The position numbers and the translations under genes are program-made. A stretch of 64,000 nucleotides of DNA from Apostichopus japonicus. Its lineage: Eukaryota > Echinodermata > Holothuroidea > Aspidochirotida > Stichopodidae. The stretch covers positions 18,499,989 through 18,563,988 of the forward strand of contig NC_092572.1 in NCBI RefSeq assembly GCF_037975245.1, read 5' to 3'. Under the pieces are notes generated by a model. It did no database searches and was not told the DNA's origin. It was given only the letters and a program-made list of their open reading frames with translations. Positions 26,231 through 49,170 of the stretch are shown one piece after another (position 1 is the stretch's first letter; each line of letters opens with the position of its first letter).

Positions 26231-27459
26231 ATACTCAAACAAAAACTTTATCTGCCTCAATTAAACACATAAATATCGGACAGACTAAGCTTCGAAAAGT
26301 CTTGAACATAACGTTACATCAAGTTGCAAAATATAGCACCTGATTGCATCTAAGAACATGATGTTAGTTTGTCATATGCAACGCAAAATGGGCAAAATAA
26401 AACTTGTACGGCCCGCTCAAATAGACAATGAATTGCAAATTTATCACCGACAAATGGACTTGAATATTATTAATGTTCCGTTATTTATATGTAGTTACTA
26501 ACATGCTTTGGTTGCGTTATGAAAATAAGAACAATGGATTACTAATAACATTTAGGCACTGATGAGTCGACGTGAAAGTGCATTGTAGAGATTCGTCATC
26601 AAACCGGAAAACAGAAATATTGATTCAACTGTAATGATTCTTTATATCTTGAGACTATGACAAATACTTAAGGTTACAATTCTAGTTAAAACTATAACTT
26701 TTATAAAAATCTATAACTTACGTTATAACAGTTTAAACAAGTCATATAGGCCTATCCTATATGGTAATTTATCACATCTAGATAATTGATTGCTTACTCC
26801 ATATTTGTATCAAAGTTGACTTTATATCTAGTTTCAACGGCAGCCTTTTTTCCTTCCTATTTTGAGATAAATTGCAGTCGTCACTAGTGAGCCTACATGA
26901 ATTAACAATTAGTCGGTCACCTTTGATCTTCATTGATCTTCGATGTTAGTTAATACCTTCCATAATTTCTATAAATTTGCTTAATTACGAAGTATGTGGT
27001 TAGTTACATATTCTTATAGAGCGCCCTCTTTAAGTCTGTAAAAATGTACATCACTTTATTGATGAATTCGTATATTTCAGATTAACTTTCTGACTTGAAC
27101 TACAAATTGAACCTTGATACTGTACCATAGGACACCGGTGTAACTGATGTAGTATATGTGATATCCTCATATTGAATACACAGGTGTCTATTTGTTAAAC
27201 TTGAATAAGTCACCGCAGTAGAAGTCACCGCAGTAGAAGTGCCAGTTAAGCACACCACAACTTATTTAATACAACATTCGGTACGTTAAATTCAAAGAAT
27301 CGTGCTATGAGGACATGGAATTCTTTAAATGCTACTATAAAATCTAAACCATCTAAAGTAACATTCAGAAAAACGCAAAAAAAAAAGTAATCTCTCAGTA
27401 TTGATACATCGTTTATATCGATGTTATTAATTATTCCTTATTAAGACATTAATTATATT

Positions 27460-27615
27460 TACATTTATGTATATATGTATTTTGTTTCTTTCTTTCTTGA
27501 GAGTCCTTTACCTTGTTAAGCCTGAATTGGCCTTTTTAGAGGATTTCCCTCCACATGTATATATTTATTATCTGTGGAAAATCAAATAAATAAATCAAAT
27601 CAAATTAAAATCAAA
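27460..27615 (+). repeat. LINE 3'-end-like repeat, copy 2
   Basis: GAGAGTCCTTTACCTTGTTA, AGAGGATTTCCCTCCA and a simple AATAAATC-type tail. Confidence 0.5.
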
Positions 27616-27747
27616 TAACTTGACAGTAAAGGTTTACATTAAAATGAGGATTCAAATACTGAACTCACTTACCGCGATCGAAAAATATATTCTTGGCGGA
27701 ATGCCTTCTTATTAGAGATAAGATCATAAAAGAATTGCAATTGGGAA

Positions 27748-28102
27748 CAGTGGCGTAGGAAGGTACTTTTGAGTGGGGGGGGGGGGGCTGAAGACTGATG
27801 GCCGTCCTGGGGGGAGGGTCTAAGGGGAGGGGGTGTCCCCCTCCCCTTTGGAATTTTTTTGCATTTCCAGGTGGCCTCAGATGCAAATTTGGTGCAATAT
27901 AGCACACTTCAACACACCCACTCCATTTTGTATATAATTTTGCATTTTCACCAGGCCTTAGATGCAATTTGGTGTTCCCAATGAGATTTTTTTCTAATTT
28001 GGAAATGAAAAAGGGGTTTTCTGACTTGCGAAGCGGGGGGGGGGGGCGGAATGATACTTCCGCCCCTCCATATTTTTCAGCCCCCCGGTTCCTACGCCCT
28101 TG
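27748..28102 (+). mobile_element. hAT-type MITE, GGCGTAGGAA family, copy 1
   Basis: 355 bp; ends CAGTGGCGTAGGAA and TTCCTACGCCCTTG; perfect 8-bp duplication ATTGGGAA. Confidence 0.9.
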
Positions 28103-28574
28103 ATTGGGAATGTAAACAAAGGTATAAAGAATTTAACTGCTGAAGCCACTTGCTTTCTGTTGGTCGTCTTTAGAAGAGTCGTTTACAAAAGCACCCCAAA
28201 GCACCCCAAACCTGGCATTAACATTTTTAGAAAATAAATTAAACAAAGGTAAATACCCCGAAATATTGTCTTTCCCTGTTAAAAACCCACCTGTTTTTGA
28301 AATGCTTTTGTCTATTGTGTGAGGTACCTATAGAGATTAAAATAGAAATTGATCAACAACCACTATATCATTGTACATCACGGATCCGTCACTTAACAGT
28401 GATTGGTCGGGTCACATATCAAACTATCTGATTATCCAATGGGTTATGTTGTTTTGGGATGATCGACGGTATGCTTACAACCTTTTTGAAACATTTAATA
28501 GCTTCGTTGACTTACACACTAAATTATCCAAGAGTATAAATTGAAGTTTGCAACTAAGCTGTCTCAATCTGTAC

Positions 28575-28700
28575 ACAGTCACAGTCCCGATGCAAGGGGA
28601 CTAGGGCTGAGAGCGGATCAGTCGTTTGGTAGTTTGGTTTTCGTGCCCAGGTTCTTTCCTGGGTGACTTTTTCTTAAAAAGTATCTGTATATAGCAGGCT
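28575..28700 (+). repeat. Interspersed repeat, copy 2
   Basis: Plus-strand counterpart of 4212-4350. Confidence 0.6.
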
Positions 28701-30734
28701 GTGGGGGAGGTGGGGAGGCGGGGGGGGTGATAATGTGTAGTTTTTCTTCTTCTCCATTATTCACATACACAGCGCACAGTAGCTCGCTCACCAACCTTTA
28801 ACCAACATTAACGTAGTTTATTCTACCCTCAATCATTACTACTGTGTATCTCTGGAGTCTTTCGGCTTACCGAACATAGCACACAGTCTTTAGGAGAGTT
28901 TCGTCCTCCTCTCCCACTTAAGAAGAAGATATGCACACTATATTACTTTTTGTGGGAGGGTCCGTCTGTTGAGTGTGGGGCGTTAATAGGCTTGCAGGCG
29001 GGCCGTGCTTATGTAGCTTGATAAGATCGTTTAGTTTGGTGCTGTCAAAAGGCTTGGGCCACACCAAGATGATTTTGTTTCTGTTTCGCTGTGCTCTCTC
29101 TCTCTCTTTTAGAGGAGGTATTCGTAAATATTGGCTTATAGTGCCGTTTGGCCGTGACGTTCAGTCGCCGTGGGAATACTCTCTTTAAAAAAAGATGAAC
29201 GTATATATCATGTTGGTATCAGAGAGGGAATATTCGAGAAAACTTCGGACGATTTGCTCAGTCGGCACAATGGATCGACGTGTCAAAATAATGGTTCATG
29301 TTTATCTCTTGTTCAAGAATGAAGACAAAAAAAAAACAAACTTGGAACGCTTCTATCCTGTACTACATAATATTTTGGGAAACCCTGTCATGTCACGTAA
29401 CTTCCTTACCAATCTGTCTATTATAGTTGTAGTTTCGACGTTCTCAATGAGAACTTATATCCCGAACAAGATTAAATACCAAAAGAGAAGAACTCCAATT
29501 TTACCCGTAGTGTTGTATTGTTTAACGAAGAGAAGACACACAATTAAAACATTAGTCCAAATATCATTAATCCACAAATTCATTCTTATTATCAAAAACA
29601 AACAGAGTGTCCACAAAACAGACTTAGGTTCAACGCAAAATGTTACTTGGTACATGCTAAAATAAAACAAAAGTACCAAATACTTTTTTTCTTGTACTCT
29701 TAAGTAGCAAAACTAGCACAACTCTACACTCAGGAAGACGAAGAAGTTACCACAGAGAATTGAGTCAACATGGTCGGTAATCCAAAGCATCAAAGACATG
29801 TTACTAATGACCTGCGGTTTAATCAATCATCTGTTTTCGTCCATTTTCCTCTTATCGGGGAGACACGACCTGAGCATGTAAGTTCGGAAATCCTCCTTTG
29901 CAAAATGATTCTCTGCTACATTATGAGAGGAACACTTTTAGAACCCTTCCATTTATAACTATTACTCCTATTTAATTGAAGCAATCACACAGCCTTATGT
30001 AGTATGATATCGGGTACTCGCGTAACATTAGAACCATACTTTATTTCCAAACCTAAATCAAGATATACCAAAAATAGTCATTTTAGACGGTGCACGTATA
30101 GTAGATTAATTTGTAGAACGCCCACTGCGCCCATTTGGTCAAAATAAGGAAAAGTAAAATCGCTGCCCAGATACCTTCTGTTACGAGAAGACTACCAATT
30201 CACAAAGTACGTATCTAACCGTCGGGACCATAGTATTTAAATATATATTCAATTTTAAAAGTAATGGGGACAGTTTTGTTTTGTTTTATTTTCATGCAAG
30301 GCCCTTTTGATCCCTTTCGATGCAAATTAAACTTTTTGATATACTCCATTTTCTGAAAGGAATTACTCCAAAATGGCGTCCAAGGAACCTGGAACAATCA
30401 GAAGTAAAACAAAATATTTTAATTTGAATGAATATTATCAGAAATAGAATACTAACAAGACGTAAAACGCAATAAGGAAAACCAATTGTTATATGGTTGA
30501 TTATATAGTGATCGAGATCAAACGATTTTCTGACGAAAATTGTGTTACTTGAGGAAATCTGCATGTTATTGTTGAATTTAGACAATTATTCTATTTTTTT
30601 TTTCAGTAACAACATTAAATGCATCAGTAACTGTGAGATTTCGCATGCTAACAACAAAAGTATAGAACGAATGATTCTTCAGGATTGTATTAAACGAATT
30701 ATAACGCACTGAGCAGCGACTGACACTGTTCACC
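28701..30734. other. Intergenic, one unassigned open frame
   Basis: The longest frame is 29195-29665 (156 codons, plus strand), basic and Ile/Lys-rich with no motif, probably chance. On the minus strand around 28980-29065 a frame reads DSTKLNDLIKLHKHG, faintly like the FD...H.KL block of a LINE RT. Confidence 0.35.
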
Positions 30735-30742
30735 CGATACAC

Positions 30743-31102
30743 CAGTGGCGTAGGAAGGTACTTTTGAGTGGGGGGCTGAAGACTGATGGCCGGCCTGGGG
30801 GAGGGGTCTAAGGGGATTTTTTTTTGCATTTCCAGGTAGCCTCAGATGCAATTTGGTGCAATATAGCACACTTCAACACCCACTCCATTTTGTAAACTTA
30901 ATTTTGTATTTTCACCAGGCCTTAGATGCAATTTGGTGCTCCAAATGAGATTTTTTTTCTCATTTGGAAATGAAAAAGGGGTTTTCTGACTTGCGAAGCG
31001 GGGGGGGGGGGGGGCGGAATGATACTTCCGCCCCTCCACATTTTTCACTGGGGGGGGCTGGCGCCCCCCCCCCCCCCCAGCCCCCCGGTTCCTACGCCCT
31101 TG
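30743..31102 (+). mobile_element. hAT-type MITE, GGCGTAGGAA family, copy 2
   Basis: 360 bp, same family as 27748; perfect 8-bp duplication CGATACAC. Lies next to the palindromic element that ends at the duplication breakpoint. Confidence 0.9.
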
Positions 31103-31108
31103 CGATAC

Positions 31109-31354
31109 ACACAGAGAACACAGTAACTATACTGTAAATCTTTAAGTTTTCTAACATATTAAAAAACTGGAACGTGCTGATAAATCAGTAGCATGTGCTT
31201 AGGATTACAGTAAGACTTGAGTATATTTGTAATCCCAACAAATCCAGTTGTTGGTATTTGTTGGGATTACAAATATCTTCAGTTCTTAGTGTGATCCTTA
31301 ATAAATACATGCTACATTTTTATCAGATTTTATGAGCACGGTCCAGTTTTTTTA
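31109..31354. mobile_element. Truncated palindromic MITE at the unit A breakpoint
   Basis: Near-perfect hairpin centred near 31250: ATTTGTAATCCCAACAAAT pairs with ATTTGTTGGGATTACAAAT, extended by longer arms. The left arm continues to CACAGAGAACAC, but the right arm stops at about 31354, where duplicated sequence starts. Confidence 0.65.
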
Positions 31355-31887
31355 ATCTATTACTTGGCGTACAAGCGATACCAACATTGAAATACTGCAA
31401 CGTATGGTAAAGCTATTGTATTCCAGTGGCAGTAGGTATTGCCAAGTGTTTGTTATATGGGTGCATGCCCTTCTTTTTATTTTATTTGACATCACATATA
31501 TTTTCCAATTGTTTACCATTGTAATTACACCTAGTTGCTCTAATTGTTAAAATAATTAGTGTGCACAAATCATTAAGCCACAAACGGTGTAAACGAGCGC
31601 AGCAAGTTAATCCGGCCAACGGTTACTTTGTTTAATCAGTACGTTCATTTTATTCTTCGTTCGAGATATGGTTGATCAATCCTACTTAAGCCGGCTAAAA
31701 CTTCAGTTGGATCACAATAGGGGGTCTGTGATGTCATCTGGGGTAAATGATCTGCAACCAAATTCTTATGCTATTTGTAATCTTGTCCTTGTTAAGCTGC
31801 CAATGTGTTTGTATTAAAGAACAAAAGTGCCCTGCTCTGCTGAAATGTTCATTCTGCTGTTGCCGTGCAGATGCATTACCAAAAAAC

Positions 31888-32043
<156 letters not shown>

Positions 32044-34041
32044 TAAATTAATTTAGTTCTCTAAATATTCTAAATAGACTCTAAATACGGTTGCCGCGAC
32101 ACAAGAATACAAAAAGAAAACAAAAAACGACAAACAACTCTAAGTTTGGCTTGTATTTTAATGTTAATGAATTAGTGAGGCCCGTTACACCGATAAAGTT
32201 ACATAAAAACTATCATTGGATGTGTTCTTCAAAGTTGCAAATTACTTGCACGCAAGCAATTTGTTACTCTTCTCGAGTGTTAATCAGTCTGGCAGATTCT
32301 TGTTAATACCACCTAACCTTTAACTTAGCAGGACCGTAAGCAACGAGAGGGGTGCGCATTCTCCCTTCAAATCCATTTCCCAAAGGTCAACATTCGCCTA
32401 GGCATGCATAGAATGTGCTTGGGATGACATTAAGCGCATCGAATGTCTGCAAACACTTAAAGTGATCTAGTTGCATAATATTATACAATTTCGTATCCAA
32501 TCAGCCTTACTTATACAACAAAGCAAAAAGTCACGTCCCACAGTACGGTGTTTAGTATGAAAGATTCACAGTAATGAATACGTTTCACTCCCTATACAAA
32601 AATGAGACCTGGCTGTTTTACAACAAGTTTACGACACCAATTCCCCGCTAATACCGTTAGGTAGCACCAGTTTGATTAGATCACTATAACCCTTTTGAGG
32701 CAGTGTTTGATACTCATTCATGCTGATTTCATATCCATTGAATAGGCTTGACATGCCTCTTCGTGTCTATTCTTGTGAATGTTACATAAATGACGGTGAT
32801 CTGTGATTTGGGCAGCGGTCAGAAATAGTCATTGCGTTTCCCCTATACCCTCCACGATGGTCATATATAGCCACTTATAACAGTATGAGGTGGTCATCGA
32901 TTAACTTTTAATTGTTGCGCCATGACAGCTGGTGCTCAGCAAGTAAAATTGGTCGAACTAGATACATAGGATGATAGACAGCCAATTAGAGCTGTCCTTA
33001 GATTGAACACAATGGTTCATATAGAAACATACGAAATGTACGGAACTCCACTACTAACTTTATTTGTTAAATTGGTCTTTCCCAAGTTATCCTAAATGGG
33101 TGCAAACGACCTGTTTGAATTGACATGTTAGAATTGATAAAAACAAAGGATTATTGTGAATATTTATGCGTTCAAACAGAAGGAAGTGCTTCCATCATCA
33201 CCTCAGTCAGTCAGAAGGAGAATTATTAAAATAACACCCACATTTTGTTGGACTGTGAAACTATTAAAACCAAACTTTAGCGGTAACTTATCCATTAAAA
33301 GGCTGAAACTGTTAACATGGTTAAAGAGTCATTTAATCTTAGAGATACCACTACCATGTTTAATTCAAACTACTTTAACGAGTAGGTTTGACACGTTGAA
33401 AGCTGATATGATCTTAGTAATATCCTAAGAGACTTCCGAGTTGAGTATTTATCTACATGTTATAATAAGAAAGCAAGAAGAAAAAACAGAAGCTCCAGAG
33501 AAAGAAATGGTACTCGATTGAACAAATGACATCAAACTGAAGTAAATGTATCGTCCTGTTGGAGTTAAGCATAACCTGAAAATTAAAAAGAAAATACACC
33601 ATATAGAACATTTATTATTTGTTAAGACAATGACAAGGACTAAAACTATTAATTAAACAATTTGATATTGATTTCTAAACTGTTTCTACTCTGCGAGAAG
33701 CTTAATTGATTCTGACAATCTTTGCTTTGGGTAGACTTTTAGTGTGAACAAACCTATACTAGCTTAAACAAAATTAATTGCTATGACAGTCACGTGCTTC
33801 ACGTGTTTCCATTTTGAAACACATCAATTCAACAGCTTTTACTATTTTTAACTTAAGAAAAATCAATTTCGATTTTTTTTTTTCAAATTGAATTTTGAAT
33901 ACAAGCAAACCAATATAAGCCTAACAGTTGTAAAATGCGCAATTCTGATACAAACAATGAAAAAAAAGCAACATGTATAGGCTATGTCATATTTCCTTCT
34001 ATACAATTTTCTATGAACTCTTGGTATCTGGTAATCTGATG

Positions 34042-34047
34042 TTTATT
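34042..34047 (-). promoter_or_regulatory. Candidate poly(A) signal of gene A
   Basis: AATAAA on the minus strand about 625 nt past the stop codon, conserved in copy B at 52346. Other AATAAA sites lie further on, so this is only a candidate. Confidence 0.25.
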
Positions 34048-34671
34048 TTCAAGATAAAATCGGACGTTTGACGTCACCGGCCAGTTTGTGTTAATGTTTC
34101 CATCAAGGCTACAATGACACTTTTTGAATGCAATAATAATGGACACCCAATGTACATGGCTTGCTCAGTGTGTACTGTGAATAAGAGGAGACATCTGTTA
34201 ATCAGTATAAATTAAAGTGTGTTATAACACCGTAACATATGTTTAACATGTCAGCAGATACTACTGTGCATCCCATGTAGATGGCTTGATCAGTTTGTAA
34301 AGCGAATAAGAGACAAGCGTTAATCAATATAAACTGAAGTGTGTTATAACACTGTAGCACATTTAAGACTTGTCAGTTGTATTGGAATTTGTCCTACGAA
34401 TGCTCGGATGGTCCATTTTGTTAAACATAATTTGATCTTTCCCCCCCCCCCCCCATCAATACAAATTCACATGTCCAACTACTCCTCGAGATTTATGAGG
34501 ATCCCCATCCAACCCCACCAACCCCTACCACCTTCGCCAAAATGAACCCATCTTCTGTCGCCCCTGATGAGAGTTATTTAAAAGTATGAACATGAATGAC
34601 TAAATTTTCTATCACAAATGAGGCCAAAACATATATGCTATTACTACCGATTGGTATGTACCTCGTAGTCG

Positions 34672-43808
<9,137 letters not shown>

Positions 43809-43894
43809 GGTAGCATACGATAGAATTATCTCTACGAAGTACGTATAAGAAGAGGTATAACTGCCGATGTGATCCTAACAACTTCGTGATCACA

Positions 43895-43901
43895 ATTTAT
43901 A
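43895..43901 (-). promoter_or_regulatory. Putative TATA box of gene A
   Basis: TATAAAT on the minus strand, 87 bp upstream of the start codon of gene A. The identical heptamer lies at the same distance in copy B. The transcription start is not known. Confidence 0.4.
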
Positions 43902-45602
43902 TCAGCTAACCTACCGAACCATCGTAACGGATGAGTAAGTATCGGGTGGTTCAGCTCGTAAATAGCTCATAACTAATAACTCACTGACTCTACCGGAAAT
44001 GGATGAAAAGAGCTCAGTGCGGTTTTGTCCGGAATTGTAACCAATGAGAGCGGTTAGGAGAACAATAATTTGTTTTTTTTTAATTCCGTGACGATGGTAC
44101 GTGGCTGCAAAGTATCGTAAACTATTGTTGAACTTCACTGTTTGTTAACTTCACACTGTGAATACATAGTATGAAGCATCCGTTAACATGGTATAATACT
44201 GCGGTTTTTAGGAACTCGCTGTTACCCGAGTCTACCCTGCGTATTTCCACTGATTCGGTGTTACCCGGGGGTTAATAAGAGATGCTCGTCGCCCCAGACC
44301 GGAAACAGGCACCATGATCGCGATCTGTGCCCCCTCCCCTTCCCACTAACGCGCTTATTTTAAGCACGATTAAGCAGGTTCTGGAATTTAGCGAAAGTAA
44401 TAGATACTATAGTCATACCATCTTTTAATTGCTAAACTAGTTTAGTCACTTTACAAGGTTCATCATTACACCTTAAGGATGATTTATGAGAAGAGTGTTT
44501 AGCATAGTATTTGTCAGCAATCGCCACTTTAACCTTCCTATTTCTGAAACGAATTTAGTTACTTCTGACTCATGTTAAATAAAAGTTTCATTTTACTGGC
44601 CACATGACCTAACCACCTTGTGGCATGCAACCTTATGGCTTCTACACTATCACGGTACTTACCAATTTACTTATGACAGCTTTTTGTCTTTTGTTTTTGT
44701 TTTTATTTATAGAAGAGGTTAATATCAGCAATGGCCTATAATACTTCCATAAACCCTTTTCTCACATCGGCGTATACAATAACCAGGACAGTCAGTCCCC
44801 AGACGGGCGAAAAGTGCTTTCTTTTCTTGTAGAATATGCACGGGGTTTCTTGACGTCACTCCTCGTTAACATTTTGAAGGTCAATTTCTCAGTCATTAAC
44901 TAATTTATATGTCTGGTACTAACTGAATTTGATGAAGAAAAGGTGTTTAATCCAATATTTATTAACAAAAGACACAAAAAGGGGTGGAATGGGAATTTCG
45001 GCCGTATTTTCCGAACGTAAATTAACCACTTTCGAACTGTTAGAAAATTTTTTTTTTTTGGGCATGAATATCATCATTTCCAATTTTGAAAACGAGTATA
45101 TTCGCTGAAAAACTCCTTTAATACGAATAAGTATCCATTTCTCTTCAAATCATTCTGTAACGAAGTCAAGTTCACGGCAAATAAATACGCACACGAATAC
45201 AGGTTACGAATACAGGTTACGAGTCAAGTGGTGACTGTCCCGTTTCACGTTGGTATACGTACTGTGCGAAATGCTTTAACTAAGCGTGATAAAACTATTG
45301 GAATTGATTTATATAATGGAACTCCATGAGTATATCGAATGATAAGAGTAACAATTCATGGCCGTGAAGTGACTTTTCTCTGTGTATAGGGGCATAAGGA
45401 CGCCTTGGGATCATGAAATACTCACTGTCAATACATCGAATTGGTACATCCACACGTTACAATACATGCAAGAAATGCCATAACGTAACACTACTTTTAG
45501 CACTACTCGCTAAAAACGGGCTCTCAACACTGGTTTGAATTAATCAACAGCAATAATTTAATTCAGAGACTCTCGTGAAGATGGACCCACGCTGGTGCTC
45601 TT
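43902..45602. other. Unit A flank upstream of gene A
   Basis: Presumed promoter-proximal and intergenic sequence, conserved in B. No other gene recognised. Contains a short tandem GAATACAGGTTAC pair near 45200. Confidence 0.5.
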
Positions 45603-48378
45603 CCAACTACAAGCCCTGCCACTGCAAAGACTACAAGCTACGGTAGCCTATAGAATAAAATTATGGTACATACTTATTTAACTTTACAAAAACTGTACAG
45701 ACCATATTCTGTAAAACCTTTTAAACCTTTATATTGTTGTCATGCTTGTTTTGACAGCCGCATATTGACCAAATCTGGTGCATATAAAATAGTATGCCAT
45801 CATATACAAACGACATCATGACATATAGTATGAGTTGCTTTGGTGTATGTTTCAACTAAGGCAATTATGATACAATCCACTAATGGGTGAAATTTATGGT
45901 AATTTGTGGTGTACTGATTATAATTAAGACAAGTAGGGAAACTGTTGTGCAACTGGGATACAACTCTGGTAAATTAAGGGTGAAACTGTGGTATAATTAA
46001 GGTAAAACCATGGTACAATTAGGATATAACTAATTTGGTACAGCTCTAGGGTAAAATTGTGGTAAATTAGGGTAGAACTATGGTAACGCCCATAGTCCAC
46101 ATAGAGTAAATTTGAGATAAAACGATGGTGAAGATGGAATAAAAAGTGATAAAAACCATGGTGAAATTGTCGTATGGTACTATGGAAAAACTGTGGAAAA
46201 CCGCATCCATAGGACCAAAATACCAGTCCAATTTTGGTATTGTTCCACAGATTACCATGGAAAATTGTGGTATTTTGCCGTGGTTAGTGTGAGAGGCATT
46301 TTTTCCTAGGCTAAACTTCATCTTCAGAGCTTGCATACTGTGTTTAAGAAGATGAGCAATTTCTGCTCCTATATTTCAGGGCTATAGTAATATAATGACT
46401 ATGAAGTATGATGTGTGTACACCATAGTTTGACATAGGCGTTTGTCACGAACCAAAGCAATGTACATCATTACGTGTACACGCAGAGCCAATGCAAAGTC
46501 CTAACATCTGTATTACATAGCGCTGTGTTTTTGCCGTAAGTTATACGCTGATTAATGACAACACTAGGGCAATTTTGGTATAAATGAAAAGAGCATAGTC
46601 TAATCTAGCCATTTGTGCGATAAATGTGCATTTTTCTTCTGTAACGAAGTCAAGTTCACGGCAACTTTAACGGGACTTTTTTGGGAGCCATGCAAAAAGG
46701 CGCATATTCAATTGAGATTTATCAGAGAATACGACTAAAATTGAATTGTTTACTGTTTAATTACGAAAAATAAAAGTTGTGAGATTCAACTTACCGCGTC
46801 ATGGTGACTAGCGACGGCTTCGCATGCATTATTCAAACGCTTAAACAAGAGGGGTAGGTCTCAAGCAGTTTCGCGGAATTTCATACGTCTGGCCAAATTT
46901 TTGGGGCGGGGCTACAAGAAAACTGCTACATAAACACGAACAGTAGACGATATGATTCGTTGTACCTTCGCAGCACAAGGATCCTTGGTGTTTTTGTACG
47001 TACACCAGCGGGAATATGATATGTTGGAAGTGACCACGGCCGCAGGCAATCTATAAGACCCTGACAGTAGATGTTCGAATAGCAGCCAGGATTCATGCAG
47101 ATCAAGGTTAATGAGATGCTGAAAGTGAATCTTAATAACTTTATCATCCAAACTTAACCAAATATTCTCAACTAAACCGTAAATTTAAATGGCGTTCTGC
47201 TGTCTACGGAAGGCCTATCTTTGAAACTGAAAAGGGTTGAATAATATGAAAGTAGCACCTGGGAGCACGTCACATGACCATTGTTGGTTGGTACGTTTTC
47301 GTACGGTGGAATGATCCTTCCTAGATTTATATTTTAAGTTTCACTTTCTTTTATTTGATACCATGCTTTTATCATACTCATGTCCTCCTTTCCTGTCCAA
47401 TCTTGATTCTTAATAAACACAGTTTTTGCAAGAGAATACTTTCTTCATATCTTATGTAATACCCTTACCGCTAAATATCCCCTACCCCATACCCTCCCAC
47501 AACAATATTGTTGCCTTTTTTCATCTCAAGAAACCTTGGATGTCGAAGTGCTATGAGTTCCACGGACGTAATCTGATAAGAACATACCTTGTGATAAGTA
47601 AATCTTCGTCTTATTCATTCCAAGATAAGTCTGATTTACACACGATTATGAAATACGTTGAAAGTCGTTTGTCATTTCTGTCCCTTTCTTTGTTAGTGCT
47701 GCCGTTTACACATGTCCCCTTAATGTTACGTATCATGCAAGTGCTTCCATATACATTTATCAGCAGACCAAAAAAAAATGTATTGGTTGTTGAATGCGGT
47801 TATTGATGCCAGGTTCCATAAGATAGATATTTCTTAATAATGATGAGACGAGAATACAAAAAGAATAAAACACAAAGGTATATTTTTTGGAGTTTTTTGT
47901 TTATTGTAAAGTTGTGTCTCTGTTAGATTTACTCGAAATTTTGAGAAAGAAAAATTTTTATACTAATTTTTAACAAACTTGAAATTAGATTCATATTAAG
48001 ACATTCTCTGAATCATCTCAAGTCTTATCGAGATTGTCTAGTTATTCAAACTTCCTCACTGTCAGGGCCGGCGGAACCGGGAGCTATGGGGACATGTAAA
48101 CCCTCTCCTTATATTTCTCGTCTGTGTTGCAGTTCCCCTGTGTTGCAGTTTTATAAATAAGCTTATAAAAGTAGCGCTGTAAGTGTGCAGTTTAATGCAC
48201 TCATATACGATACATCACTTTTTTATCACATTCTCTTATCAAGCAAGAATAAACTGATTACCACAACATATATAATTCTACGTACCGATTGCCGGTACTG
48301 GGAGAGTGTCCCTAAGTCTATATTGAAACCATCAGAGGAGAAATAATCCCTAGCTTTTTCTGCTTAGAGAACACCGGT
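45603..48378. other. Spacer between duplicate units, no gene recognised
   Basis: Contains a degenerate GTGGTAAA minisatellite (about 45880-46275) and a copy of a 26-bp segment also found inside the units (46639). The open frame at 47426-47806 has no recognisable features and is probably chance. Confidence 0.5.
45880..46275 (+). repeat. Degenerate minisatellite, GTGGTAAA-type
   Basis: Irregular repeats of motifs such as GGTAAATTAGGGTAGAACTA and ACTGTGGTATAATTAAGG, just past the end of the visible unit A homology. Confidence 0.6.
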
Positions 48379-49170
48379 TTGCAGTACGCTCTTTTCGACA
48401 CAAGCAACACACAAGATGTCAGAAAATGGATGGCTGATAACATGCTTAAGCTTAATGATGACAAGACAGACGTGATACTTTTCCATTCAAAATATAGCAA
48501 ACGAACGATCCACCTTCCTTCATTGATAATGGGCAATGATATCATTCCACCCTCGATATCAGTACGGAAATTGGTGTGTTATTTGACTATGAAAAACCAT
48601 ATAAATTTAATTAGTCGCTCTTGTTACAACCAATTACGTATCATCGGGAGAATTCGTCCATCTCTTAACGAGGAGGTAACCAAGTCTCTCGTCCATTCGC
48701 TGGTTAAATCTCGTCTTGACTACTGTAATGCTCTCCTGAATGGAACGTCATGCTCCTCAATCAAATAACTACAGAGGGTCCAGAATACGGCTGCCAGAAT
48801 TATCACCAGAACCCGTCGTTACGAACACATCACTCCTGTACTCCGAGACCTGCATTGGTTGCCAATTCATCGCCGGATAAATTACAAGCTCATTCTGCAC
48901 GTTTTTCGTATTCTTCATGATCAACCTCCGAGTTATATGACTGATTTGGTGAAACGCTACACGCCAGCTAGAGCATTACAGTCCCAAAGTCATCTTTCTC
49001 TAGTTATTCCTCGTACTAACGAAGTCAAATATGGATATTGTTCTTTCAGTGCAGCAGGTCCTTAACTCTGGAATTCTCTTCCTCATCACATGAAAAATGT
49101 CACATCTATTGACACTTTTAAGAAGCATTTAAAAACTTATCTTTTTAGGCTTGAGTATGTGCATTAATCT
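48379..49170 (+). pseudogene. CR1/L2-like non-LTR retrotransposon relic, RT C-terminal part
   Basis: One frame reads LNDDKTDVILF, then KSLVHSLVKSRLDYCNALL, then LQRVQNTAARIITRTRRYEH, ITPVLRDLHWLPIHRRINYK, WNSLPHHMKN and SIDTFKKHLKTYLF. This is the usual thumb and C-terminal order of CR1/L2 reverse transcriptases. Two in-frame TAA stops (48766, 49063) and loss of the palm domain make it dead. It lies between the two duplication units. Confidence 0.85.

Larger units (their letters stand above)
23274..27459. other. Intergenic, no gene recognised
   Basis: Apart from the minisatellite at 24505 and the solo MITE end at 26126, I see only AT-rich sequence and chance frames. Confidence 0.5.

Noticed and set aside
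29195-29665. 156-codon open frame
   Set aside because: No family signature, composition like surrounding AT-rich DNA, no splice or promoter support. Kept only as a remark.
47426-47806. 126-codon open frame in the spacer
   Set aside because: No motifs; likely chance.
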